A DNA stretch of 64,000 nt from an uncultured Acidobacteriota bacterium (lineage in GTDB: Bacteria; Acidobacteriota; UBA6911; CAINFC01), in assembly GCA_903847975.1 (NCBI GenBank), contig CAINFC010000077.1, positions 1 through 64,000 of the forward strand. Direction: 5' to 3'. Below are positions 16,423 to 24,922 of this stretch, piece after piece (position 1 is the stretch's first letter; every line of letters starts with the position of its first letter). Made by a program: the position numbers and the translations under genes. The notes below the pieces were generated by a model that worked only from the letters and a program-made list of their open reading frames with translations, was not told where the DNA came from and did no database searches.

Positions 16423-18408
16423 TTGATTCGAACCGCTAGCCTTTTCCTTCTGCCCATACTGGGCGCCTTCCTCCTTTTTTCGAATTCCGCCTTCGGTCAA
16501 CCCGTCAACCTGGATGAGTATATCAAGGGGCCGGTTTCTCCGGATCGAGCCAAAGCTTACTATCATTATGCTCTTTCCAAGCTCCTGGAAAAAGAAGGAA
16601 ATCGGTCCCGGGCAGAAGAAGAGCTGCGAAGCGCTCTGGCCCTGGATCCGAAAAGCAGTGTCCTTCGCTCGGAAACAGCCGAACTCCGCCTCCGCTCCGG
16701 AAAGGTGGAAGAAGCGACCACCCTTTGCCGGGAAGCGATTGCCCTGGACAAGGACAATGCTGACGCCCACTTTCTCCTGGCCAACATTTATCTCTTCCAG
16801 AGCGAGCAGCCGAAAGCGACGGTCAGCCATCAGGACGCCATTCATGAGTTCCAGGAGGTTATTCGGATCAAGCCGAATCACGAGAGCGCCTATTTGAAGA
16901 TCGGGCAGATTTATCTGCGGGAGAAAGAGCCCGAAAAGGCGGCGGAATACCTGCGGAAAGGCATAGAAACGGCCGGGGCTTCGGATGATTACTATTTCTA
17001 TCTGGCCCAGGCATACCAGCAGAGCGGCAAGAACAAGGAAGCTCTGGACGCCGCCCTGCGGGCCGTTCAACTGAATCCCGCTCCCAACAATACCGAGTTT
17101 CTGGAAAATCTTCTTTCCGAATCCGGACGAACCAAGGAGGCGGTCGACATTTACCGTCGGGTCCTGGAGATGGACGCCGATAACCTGGAGATCAAAAAGA
17201 GACTGGGGGGAGCGCTCCTGTCCAGCGGCCAGTTCGAAGAAGGCTCAAAAATACTGGAAGAAGTCTATAAAGCCGAACCCGAGGATTTGCCTACCGTCAT
17301 CCAGCTGGCGCGATCCTACCTGGGCATGCAGGAGTATCAGAAATCGGCGGATCTCCTGCAGTCCGCCCTGAAGCTGGACCCGTCCAATACCGGCACACAG
17401 TATTACCTGGCTTATACCTACGCCGAAATGGGCGAGACGGAAAAAGCGATGGCCGGATTCCGAAAGCTGCTGAGCAGCACCTACAAAGCCAACGGGAAGT
17501 ACTCGCCCCACGAGTTCGAGCAGCGGCTGCTCTTCCAGAGGCACCTGGCCTTTCTCTATCAGGAGAACGGGGAAGCCGAAAAAGCGGTAGAGGAATTCCG
17601 CTCCCTGCTCTCCGCCCAGGACAACGCCGAAAACTACCGTTCGCTGGCCAATGCCCTGCGCGTCATACAGAAAAAGGAAGAAGCCCTGTCCCTCCTGGAC
17701 AAAGGGATTCAGAAATATCCGCAGGACAAATACCTGGTGCTGTTCAAGGCCCAGCTCCTGGGGGAGATGGGCGAACACCAGAAGGGAGAGGCCCTGCTGC
17801 GCTCCGCCCTGGAAAAAGCACCGGATGATACCGAGCTCTACATCACATTAAGCCAGGTTTACGTGGAGTCGAAGCAATATCGGAAGGCCGAGGATCTGGT
17901 TCTGTCCGCCCTGAAAAAGTTCAGCCAGGACCCCATCCTCCTCTTTCAACTGGGAGTTATTTATGAGCGGAACAAAAAGTTCTCCAAGGCGGAGGAGATC
18001 TTCCTGCAGATTATCAAGGGAAATCCGAAGCATGCTTCGGCGCTGAACTACCTGGGCTATATGTGGGCCGACCAGGGAATCCGGCTGAAGGAGTCGCTGG
18101 ACTTCATCCAGAAGGCCGTCCACCTGGACCCCAACAACGGAGCCTACCTCGACAGCCTCGGGTGGGTTCACTTCCGCCTGAACAATCTGACCGAGGCGGA
18201 AAAATTCCTGCTGGACGCCGCCCGCCGGGTCCGAAATGACCCGACAATTCATGACCACCTCGGAGATCTCTACTTCCGCCTGGGCCGGTACAACCAAGCG
18301 GAGGAGTCCTGGCGGCAGTCTCTGTCCTGCAGCACGCAGGAAGAAGAAACCCAGAAAGTACAAAAAAAGCTCAAGCAGCTGAAAAACCAGGGGAGCCAAA
18401 AACCGTAA
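16423..18408 (+). CDS. TPR-repeat protein, exported
   Basis: A 661-residue protein with a signal peptide (SLFLLPILGAFLLFSNSAFG) followed by tetratricopeptide repeats over nearly the whole length, for example AYYHYALSKLLEKEGNRSRA, YLRKGIETAG and LNYLGYMWADQGIRLKESL with the usual Asp-Pro ends. Such solenoids scaffold complexes, often at the outer membrane or periplasm. The start is TTG at 16423 preceded by AAAGAGGACAGA. It is 23 bp before ispE, so co-transcribed, but functionally unrelated as far as can be seen. Confidence 0.85.
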   Translation: MIRTASLFLLPILGAFLLFSNSAFGQPVNLDEYIKGPVSPDRAKAYYHYALSKLLEKEGNRSRAEEELRSALALDPKSSVLRSETAELRLRSGKVEEATTLCREAIALDKDNADAHFLLANIYLFQSEQPKATVSHQDAIHEFQEVIRIKPNHESAYLKIGQIYLREKEPEKAAEYLRKGIETAGASDDYYFYLAQAYQQSGKNKEALDAALRAVQLNPAPNNTEFLENLLSESGRTKEAVDIYRRVLEMDADNLEIKKRLGGALLSSGQFEEGSKILEEVYKAEPEDLPTVIQLARSYLGMQEYQKSADLLQSALKLDPSNTGTQYYLAYTYAEMGETEKAMAGFRKLLSSTYKANGKYSPHEFEQRLLFQRHLAFLYQENGEAEKAVEEFRSLLSAQDNAENYRSLANALRVIQKKEEALSLLDKGIQKYPQDKYLVLFKAQLLGEMGEHQKGEALLRSALEKAPDDTELYITLSQVYVESKQYRKAEDLVLSALKKFSQDPILLFQLGVIYERNKKFSKAEEIFLQIIKGNPKHASALNYLGYMWADQGIRLKESLDFIQKAVHLDPNNGAYLDSLGWVHFRLNNLTEAEKFLLDAARRVRNDPTIHDHLGDLYFRLGRYNQAEESWRQSLSCSTQEEETQKVQKKLKQLKNQGSQKP

Positions 18409-18431
18409 ACCCATTCCCTTCCCTCAAACCC

Positions 18432-19331
18432 ATGGAATCCCTGACCCTGCCTTCCTATGCAAAAGTGAATTTGTTTCTGGAGATTCTGGGCCGGCGGACG
18501 GACGGCTACCACGAGCTTCGCACCCTGTTTCAGACCGTCAGCCTGCACGACGAACTCCACTTCCAAAAGACTTCCCGCGGCATTGAGCTCCAGGTGGAGG
18601 GCATGGACCTGGGAAACCCGGAGCACAACCTGGTTTATCGCGCGGCCGCTCTCCTGGCCCGGCGGTTTCTCCCCGGGGCCGGGGCCTTTATCCGGCTGAA
18701 TAAGCGCATTCCCGCGGGAGCCGGACTGGGTGGCGGCTCCAGCAATGCCGCCGTAACCCTGGCCGGGCTTTGCCAGCTCTGGGACCTTCCCCTGCGCACC
18801 CAGCAGCTCCTTCCGCTGGCGGCGGAACTGGGCTCGGATGTTCCCTTTTTCCTGGTGGGCGGCACGGCGCTGGGCCTGGGCCGGGGCGACCTCATTTACC
18901 CGACGATCGGACCGGATACCCGCTGGATGATCATTCTCTATCCCGGATTCACCGTTTCCACCGCCGAGGCTTACTCCCTTTTATCCTCCCAATTGACATC
19001 GGCGGAAAAATGCCATAAAATTACCTCCCTGTGTCTGCTTCTGCCTTTCCGGCAGGGAGGGGCACAGCACTTTTTCAATGCTTTCGAGGAGACCATTTCC
19101 GGGAGGCATCCCGAGATTCGGGAGCTCCGCGAATGCCTGTTGAAAAGTGGAGCACTTGCTGCCCAGTTATCGGGCAGCGGCTCGGCCGTGGTAGGAATCT
19201 ATCCCAGCCGGGCGAAGGCAGAATGGGCGCTTTCCAGAATCGAGCGACATGCCTGGAAAGCCTACCTGGTGGAGAGGGTAGACCGTGCCACATATCAGCG
19301 TGTTCTTTATCGCCAAAAGAACCCTGCCTGA
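18432..19331 (+). CDS. ispE: 4-diphosphocytidyl-2-C-methyl-D-erythritol kinase
   Basis: GHMP kinase that phosphorylates 4-diphosphocytidyl-2-C-methyl-D-erythritol in the non-mevalonate route to isopentenyl diphosphate. The N-terminal SYAKVNLFLEILGRRTDGYH is diagnostic of IspE, and the glycine-rich ATP loop is PAGAGLGGGSSNAAV. QLSGSGSAVVGI near the C-terminus is the third GHMP motif. At 299 residues it has full family length. It is followed by tRNA-Gln and prs, the frequent ispE-prs neighbourhood. Confidence 0.96.
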   Translation: MESLTLPSYAKVNLFLEILGRRTDGYHELRTLFQTVSLHDELHFQKTSRGIELQVEGMDLGNPEHNLVYRAAALLARRFLPGAGAFIRLNKRIPAGAGLGGGSSNAAVTLAGLCQLWDLPLRTQQLLPLAAELGSDVPFFLVGGTALGLGRGDLIYPTIGPDTRWMIILYPGFTVSTAEAYSLLSSQLTSAEKCHKITSLCLLLPFRQGGAQHFFNAFEETISGRHPEIRELRECLLKSGALAAQLSGSGSAVVGIYPSRAKAEWALSRIERHAWKAYLVERVDRATYQRVLYRQKNPA

Positions 19332-19467
19332 AATGGTTGCCTGCACACGATCCCTCTGACTGGCTATTCTCGCAAGCTTTTTTCATGCACCTCTGCCGCC
19401 GGAACGTTCAAGGCGGGCCGGGGTGCAGGCCAAAGGAGCGGGCGGGGCAAACGCCACCGAAAGAAGT

Positions 19468-19542
19468 TGGGGCGTCGTCAAGCGGTAAGACACAGGTCTT
19501 TGGAACCTGCATTCGGAGGTTCGAATCCTCCCGCCCCAGCCA
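19468..19542 (+). tRNA. tRNA-Gln (anticodon TTG)
   Basis: The 7-bp acceptor TGGGGCG pairs with CGCCCCA at the end. The anticodon arm is CAGGT-CTTTGGA-ACCTG, giving TTG, and the T arm carries GGTTCGAATCC. Discriminator G is followed by an encoded CCA (19540-19542). Confidence 0.97.
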
Positions 19543-19575
19543 TCCGGCCGCCGAAGCCCAGGATGTGTTAAAGAT

Positions 19576-19628
19576 GCAAACCTCCGGTTTGCCTGGAAGG
19601 AGTACTTTCTTTGGATCGTTTGCGATCC
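19576..19628 (+). other. two hairpins between tRNA-Gln and prs
   Basis: GCAAACC-TCC-GGTTTGC (19576-19592) and GGATCG-TTTG-CGATCC (19613-19628). The first could end the tRNA transcript; the second lies in the prs leader 18 bases before the start. Neither has a T-run. Confidence 0.4.
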
Positions 19629-19646
19629 GCAAGACAGGAACTTTAA

Positions 19647-20597
<951 letters not shown>

Positions 20598-20620
20598 ATC
20601 AGAATCAGGAGCCAATTTTT

Positions 20621-21274
20621 ATGCCTCAAATGATCACCGTGGAAACCCAGCCCAGAGGAGAATTCGGAAAAAATGCCTCTCGGCGCATGCGCGCCGCGGG
20701 CATGATCCCCGCTACGGTCTACGGGCTTAACGAAGCCCCGGTTTCCCTTTCCGTCGATCCCAAAGTTATGTTCCGCATTCTGCACTCTTCCACCGGGCAA
20801 AATACCCTTTTTGAGCTGGTAGTTCCCGACCGCAAGAATGCCTTCGTATTAATCAAGGATTTTCAGCGGGACCCGGTAAAAGGAAACCTGCTGCATGTCG
20901 ATTTTCTGCGCATCGACATGACCAGGAAACTGCAGGTCCAGGTGCCGCTGGAATTCGTGGGAATCCCCGTGGGCGTCAAGACTTTCGGCGGCCTCATGGA
21001 CGTGGTGGCACGCGAAATCGAAATCGAATGCCTGCCCGGCGACATTCCGGAGCACATCAGCATCCCCGTCACCGACCTTGGCCTGAACGATCTTTTCCGC
21101 GTCAGCCAGATTCCTCCTTCGGAAAAAATCAAAATCCTCACCGATCCGGATGTGGTTCTGGTCACCGTATCCCCGCAGCGTGCAGAGACCGAGGAAGCCG
21201 CTGCGGCACCTGCGGAAGAGGGCAAGGAGCCCGAAGTGATCAAGAAGGGCAAGGCGGAAAAGGAGGGAGAGTAG
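20621..21274 (+). CDS. rplY: 50S ribosomal protein bL25 (CTC form)
   Basis: Binds 5S rRNA in the large subunit. At 217 residues it is the long CTC type: an L25 domain (GKNASRRMRAAGMIPATVYG) in the first 95 residues, then the TL5 C-terminal beta domain (VQVPLEFVGIPVGVKTFGG), and a charged Ala/Glu/Lys tail. It lies 23 bp after prs, behind CAGGAG, and precedes pth in the usual order. Confidence 0.95.
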   Translation: MPQMITVETQPRGEFGKNASRRMRAAGMIPATVYGLNEAPVSLSVDPKVMFRILHSSTGQNTLFELVVPDRKNAFVLIKDFQRDPVKGNLLHVDFLRIDMTRKLQVQVPLEFVGIPVGVKTFGGLMDVVAREIEIECLPGDIPEHISIPVTDLGLNDLFRVSQIPPSEKIKILTDPDVVLVTVSPQRAETEEAAAAPAEEGKEPEVIKKGKAEKEGE

Positions 21275-21298
21275 GAGCAGCCGTAGCGGTCCTGCTCC
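21274..21298 (+). other. hairpin after rplY
   Basis: GGAGCAG (21274-21280) pairs with CTGCTCC (21292-21298), and CCG/CGG continues the stem inside it. No T-run follows, so it may be a processing or stabilising hairpin in the rplY-pth spacer. Confidence 0.4.
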
Positions 21299-21381
21299 GT
21301 CCTGGGCAGGTGGCCGCCTGGCATGGAAAATGAGCCCCGAAGCTTTCGTCGGCACGGCCTCAGGCACGTGCCCAACCGATC

Positions 21382-21954
21382 TTGGGAAACACCGATTGGA
21401 TTATTGCCGGGCTGGGAAATCCCGGGGAAAGCTACCGCCGGACCCGACACAACCTGGGTTTCATGGTGGCGGAGCAGCTGGCCGAGCGATGGGCCGCCGG
21501 TCCCTTTCGCCGCGGCGGTAAATCCGAGTGGACCCGCGGGGGCTTTTCGGGATCGGCCGTGTTGCTGCTCAAGCCGCTCACGTTCATGAACCGGAGCGGC
21601 CAGGCAATCCGTCATTGGGTGGAAGCGCCGGAGAACGAAGGCGCCCGGCTGCTGGTGGTTTACGATGATTTGCACTTACCCCTCGGAAAAATCCGGCTGC
21701 GGATCAAAGGAAGCGCCGGCGGGCACCACGGGGTGGAATCCATCATGGAACATTTGCAGACGGAAGATTTTATGAGGCTTCGGCTCGGAATCGGAGTGGA
21801 GAACCAGACACGGGATACCGCCGAATTCGTTCTGTCCCCCTTTTCCGCCGCCGAATGGGAGAACGTAAAGGAAATGCTGCACCAGGGCGTCCAGGCCATC
21901 GAATCCCTGATCGCCCATGGCGCGGAAAAAACAATGTCGTTGTTTAACCGTTAA
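21382..21954 (+). CDS. pth: peptidyl-tRNA hydrolase
   Basis: Frees stalled peptides from peptidyl-tRNA. The 190-residue protein has the N-terminal signature IAGLGNPGESYRRTRHNLGF with the catalytic His in the HNLGF segment, then LLKPLTFMNRSG, VVYDDLHLPLGKIRLR and KGSAGGHHGVES. TTG at 21382 is the only start that keeps the full GLGNPG motif near the N-terminus, and no clear ribosome-binding site precedes it. Same operon context as rplY and rpsF. Confidence 0.95.
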   Translation: MGNTDWIIAGLGNPGESYRRTRHNLGFMVAEQLAERWAAGPFRRGGKSEWTRGGFSGSAVLLLKPLTFMNRSGQAIRHWVEAPENEGARLLVVYDDLHLPLGKIRLRIKGSAGGHHGVESIMEHLQTEDFMRLRLGIGVENQTRDTAEFVLSPFSAAEWENVKEMLHQGVQAIESLIAHGAEKTMSLFNR

Positions 21955-22022
21955 GCTGCCTGCCGGCAGCGGGTGGAATGAAATACGCCTGCAATCCAGG
22001 CAAAGGCAAAGAGGAGTCCATT

Positions 22023-22409
22023 TTGAGAACTTACGAAGCAACTTTTATTGCGGACCCGAACCTCAGCGAAGAGGAAGTGGAAAACTTCATCCAACAGATG
22101 AGCAAGGTGGTCGAAAACAAAGGAGCCAGCATCACCCAGGTGGATCGCTGGGGCAAAAAGCCCCTGGCCTACCAGGTAGGACGATTCAAGGATGGCCATA
22201 TCGTCATTCTGACTCTGGAAGGAGCCGGGGAGGCGATCAGCGAATTGGAGCGCCGTTTCCGGGTAACCGATTTCGTGATTCGCTTCCTGACCGTGCGCAT
22301 TGACCCGGCCATGAAGCGGGTGGATAAAATGAAAGCCAAACGGGTGGCCAAACAGACCCGGCGCAGCTCCGCGCGTGCCGCCGCCTCTCCCGGCGCCCTT
22401 CAGGTTTGA
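22023..22409 (+). CDS. rpsF: 30S ribosomal protein bS6
   Basis: Small-subunit protein that pairs with bS18 on 16S rRNA. The family start LRTYEATFIADPNLSEEEVE and the signature DRWGKKPLAYQVGRFKDGHI are present; the tail is basic. I prefer the TTG at 22023: it follows AGAGGAGTCCATT at good spacing and gives the usual bS6 N-terminus. An in-frame ATG at 21978 would add a 15-residue extension unlike the family. It is directly upstream of rpsR and rplI; no single-strand-binding protein gene lies between rpsF and rpsR. Confidence 0.93.
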   Translation: MRTYEATFIADPNLSEEEVENFIQQMSKVVENKGASITQVDRWGKKPLAYQVGRFKDGHIVILTLEGAGEAISELERRFRVTDFVIRFLTVRIDPAMKRVDKMKAKRVAKQTRRSSARAAASPGALQV

Positions 22410-22528
22410 ACAGGAAGGCCCAATACCAGACTCCAGCAACCCGGCTAAGCCGGAAATCTCCGGGATAGCCGAACAACCGGATATCGTACCGCGAGGCCCC
22501 GCGGCAGTCGCCGTACGTCAACAAGGAA

Positions 22529-22870
22529 ATGGAACAGACTATGGAACCAAAAGAAAATTCGCAGGAAAACTTCAGCAACTCCGCAGGGAGAACCACATCG
22601 GATCGGGGACCCTATACCGGCAAGTCGGCCGCAGGAGCCACGCCACAGAAACGCTTCCTGGTGCGCCGCCGCAAAGTATGCAAATTCTGCCAGGAAAAAA
22701 CGGACTACATCGACTACAAGGACGTCCGCCTGTTGCAGCAGTTCATCCCGGAGCGGGGCAAGATCCTGCCGCGGCGCCTTTCCGGCACCTGCCAGAGGCA
22801 CCAGATCATGCTGGCGGAGGCCATCAAGCGCGCCCGCCACATCGCCTTCATCCCCTATACCATGGATTAA
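22529..22870 (+). CDS. rpsR: 30S ribosomal protein bS18
   Basis: Partner of bS6 in the 30S platform. The conserved core begins at RRRKVCKFCQEKTDYIDYKD and continues RLLQQFIPERGKILPRRLSG and THE-like TCQRHQIMLAEAIKRARHIA. An N-terminal extension of about 40 polar residues precedes it, longer than the average bS18. ATGs at 22529 and 22541 are both possible; AAGGA at 22523-22527 is too close to the first and far from the second, so the start is uncertain. Confidence 0.95.
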   Translation: MEQTMEPKENSQENFSNSAGRTTSDRGPYTGKSAAGATPQKRFLVRRRKVCKFCQEKTDYIDYKDVRLLQQFIPERGKILPRRLSGTCQRHQIMLAEAIKRARHIAFIPYTMD

Positions 22871-22906
22871 CCCGGTTGAACCTTCAACCGATACGGAGTG
22901 CTTAGC

Positions 22907-23356
22907 ATGGAAATCATTTTAAAAGAGAATGTCGACAAACTGGGGCGGGCCGGCGAGGTGGTGAAAGTCAAGCCGGGCTACGCCCGCAACTTTCTGATCC
23001 CCAAGAAGCTGGCGGTCCCCGCCACCCCCGGCAACATCAAGACCATCGAGCAGATGCGCCAGGCCGGCGCCAAGCGAGACTTCCGCGAAAAGAGCAGCGC
23101 CGAACTGGTGGCCCGCGCCCTGACGCAGATCACGGTGGAAATCTCCCGCAAGTCGGGGGAAAGCGGCAGCCTTTTCGGCTCGGTTACCGCCATCGACATT
23201 GCCGAATCGCTGGCCCATCACCACGTGGAAATCGACAAGCGGAAAATTCTGCTGGAAGAGCCGATCAAGTCCATCGGAGAACATTATGTTCCCGTCCGGC
23301 TGCACCGCGAAGTGACCGTCCAGATCAAAGTTATCGTACAGGCGGAGAACGAATAG
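22907..23356 (+). CDS. rplI: 50S ribosomal protein bL9
   Basis: Binds 23S rRNA at the L1-stalk base. The N-terminal domain is GRAGEVVKVKPGYARNFLIP, a family signature, joined by the long exposed helix (residues 40-75) to the C-terminal domain with LFGSVTAIDIAE. The ATG at 22907 gives the standard MEIILKENVDKLG start; an ATG nine bases earlier adds three residues. It lies 36 bp after rpsR and before dnaB, the typical order. Confidence 0.96.
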   Translation: MEIILKENVDKLGRAGEVVKVKPGYARNFLIPKKLAVPATPGNIKTIEQMRQAGAKRDFREKSSAELVARALTQITVEISRKSGESGSLFGSVTAIDIAESLAHHHVEIDKRKILLEEPIKSIGEHYVPVRLHREVTVQIKVIVQAENE

Positions 23357-23366
23357 GTCCGCCTCC

Positions 23367-23386
23367 GGCCGCCCGAAAGGGCGGCC
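23367..23386 (+). other. GNRA-loop hairpin after rplI
   Basis: GGCCGCCC-GAAA-GGGCGGCC is a perfect 8-bp stem with a GAAA tetraloop, ten bases after the rplI stop. It could protect the 3' end of the ribosomal-protein mRNA. Confidence 0.5.
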
Positions 23387-23439
23387 CGCTCTTCGCCGCC
23401 CCCTCTCTGTTTCCGCTCTGCGCCCGGCGGGGACCGGGA

Positions 23440-23467
23440 AACCGGAGAGGAGGGCCGGTTCTTTTTC
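23440..23467 (+). terminator. candidate weak terminator before dnaB
   Basis: AACCGG (23440-23445) and CCGGTT (23455-23460) form a stem followed by CTTTTTCGTTTT. It could separate the ribosomal operon from dnaB, but the stem is short. Confidence 0.4.
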
Positions 23468-23509
23468 GTTTTCGCCGATGTAACCACCGGGCTTTTCCGC
23501 GACGGACTT

Positions 23510-24910
23510 ATGACTGAAAATTTGCCGCCGGAAACCACTCTTCCGCACAGCAATGATGCGGAACAGTCCGTGCTGGGAGCCGTGCTCCTGGACAACCACA
23601 TTTTCAACCAGGCGGCCCAGCTCCTGGTCGCGGAGGATTTTTTCTTTCCCAACCACCAGAAGATCTTCCAGCGGATGGCCGACCTCTCGGAACAGAACCA
23701 GGCCATCGACATGGTCACCCTCAAAGCGGAGCTGCAACGCTTCGGAGAGCTGGAATCGATCGGCGGGACCGCTTACCTGGCCTCGCTGATCAACGGCCTG
23801 CCCCGCTCGGAGAACATCGAGCACTACGCCACCATCGTGCGGGAAAGAGCGGTGCTGCGTCGGCTGATCGACTTATCCAACCGCACCATGGCCCGCTGCC
23901 TGAAAGGCAAGGATGAGCCTTCCCTGGTTCTGGACGAAACCGAAAGGGAAATTTTCACCATTGCCGAACATCACGTCAAAAGCGGGTTTCAGCCGGTGCG
24001 GCAGCTGCTGCACCCAACCATCACCTACCTGCACGACCTCAGCCGGAACCGGAAAAGCGTCACCGGGGTGCCCACCGGATTCAAGATGTTCGACGAGAAG
24101 ACCGCCGGCCTGCAGCGCTCGGACATGATCGTCGTCGCCGCCCGCCCCAGCATGGGAAAAACCGCCTGGGCTCTGAATGTCGCCCAGAATGCCTCTCTGG
24201 ATCACGGCCTGTCGGTGGGGGTGTTCAGCCTGGAAATGTCCCGCCAGCAGCTGGTGCTGCGGCTGCTGAGCTCCATCGCCGAGGTGGACCACAACTCGCT
24301 GCGCACCGGGTACATTTCCAAATCGGACTGGCAGCGGATTGAGAATGCCCAGCGGCAGCTGGAAGAAGCGCGCCTGTTTATCGACGACACCGCTTCCATG
24401 TCCATTGTGGAGATGCGCTCCAAAGCCCGCCGGCTGAAGGCGGAACATGGCCTGGACCTGATCATCATCGACTATCTGCAGCTCATGAGTTCCCGCGAAT
24501 CGGGCCGGCGGTCGCCCGAAAACCGCACCCAGGAAATTTCCGCCATCTCCCGCGCCATCAAGGGGCTTGCCAAAGAGCTGAACATCCCGGTGATCGCCAT
24601 CTCCCAGCTGAACCGCGGACCGGAAGCCCGGCCCGACGACCACCGTCCGCAGCTGTCCGACCTGCGCGAATCCGGGGCCATCGAGCAGGATGCCGATGTA
24701 GTGGTTTTTGTGCACCGCGAGGACCGCTACCGCAAAAAAAAGTCCCCCAAGGAGCCGGAGGAGGAAGAGCCGGATAACCCCGCCAAACCCGCGGAAATCA
24801 TCATTGCCAAGCAGCGCAACGGCCCGACCGGCACGGTCAAGCTGGTTTTTTTCTCCCGTCAGCTCAAGTTTATCACCATGGCCGAGGAATTCGGAGACAG
24901 CCCGGAATAG
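23510..24910 (+). CDS. dnaB: replicative DNA helicase
   Basis: Hexameric 5'-3' helicase of the replication fork. The 466-residue protein has the N-terminal DnaB domain (PHSNDAEQSVLGAVLLDN) and the RecA-like motor: Walker A ARPSMGKTAWALN with Lys217, then GVFSLEMSRQQLVLRLL, Walker B DLIIIDYLQLMS, and SQLNRGPEARPDDHRPQLSD with the arginine-finger region. The tail holds a charged Pro/Glu insertion before EIIIAKQRNGPTGTVKLVF, so no intein is present. ATG at 23510 fits the family. Confidence 0.97.
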   Translation: MTENLPPETTLPHSNDAEQSVLGAVLLDNHIFNQAAQLLVAEDFFFPNHQKIFQRMADLSEQNQAIDMVTLKAELQRFGELESIGGTAYLASLINGLPRSENIEHYATIVRERAVLRRLIDLSNRTMARCLKGKDEPSLVLDETEREIFTIAEHHVKSGFQPVRQLLHPTITYLHDLSRNRKSVTGVPTGFKMFDEKTAGLQRSDMIVVAARPSMGKTAWALNVAQNASLDHGLSVGVFSLEMSRQQLVLRLLSSIAEVDHNSLRTGYISKSDWQRIENAQRQLEEARLFIDDTASMSIVEMRSKARRLKAEHGLDLIIIDYLQLMSSRESGRRSPENRTQEISAISRAIKGLAKELNIPVIAISQLNRGPEARPDDHRPQLSDLRESGAIEQDADVVVFVHREDRYRKKKSPKEPEEEEPDNPAKPAEIIIAKQRNGPTGTVKLVFFSRQLKFITMAEEFGDSPE

Positions 24911-24922
24911 AAGACCGCTCGA

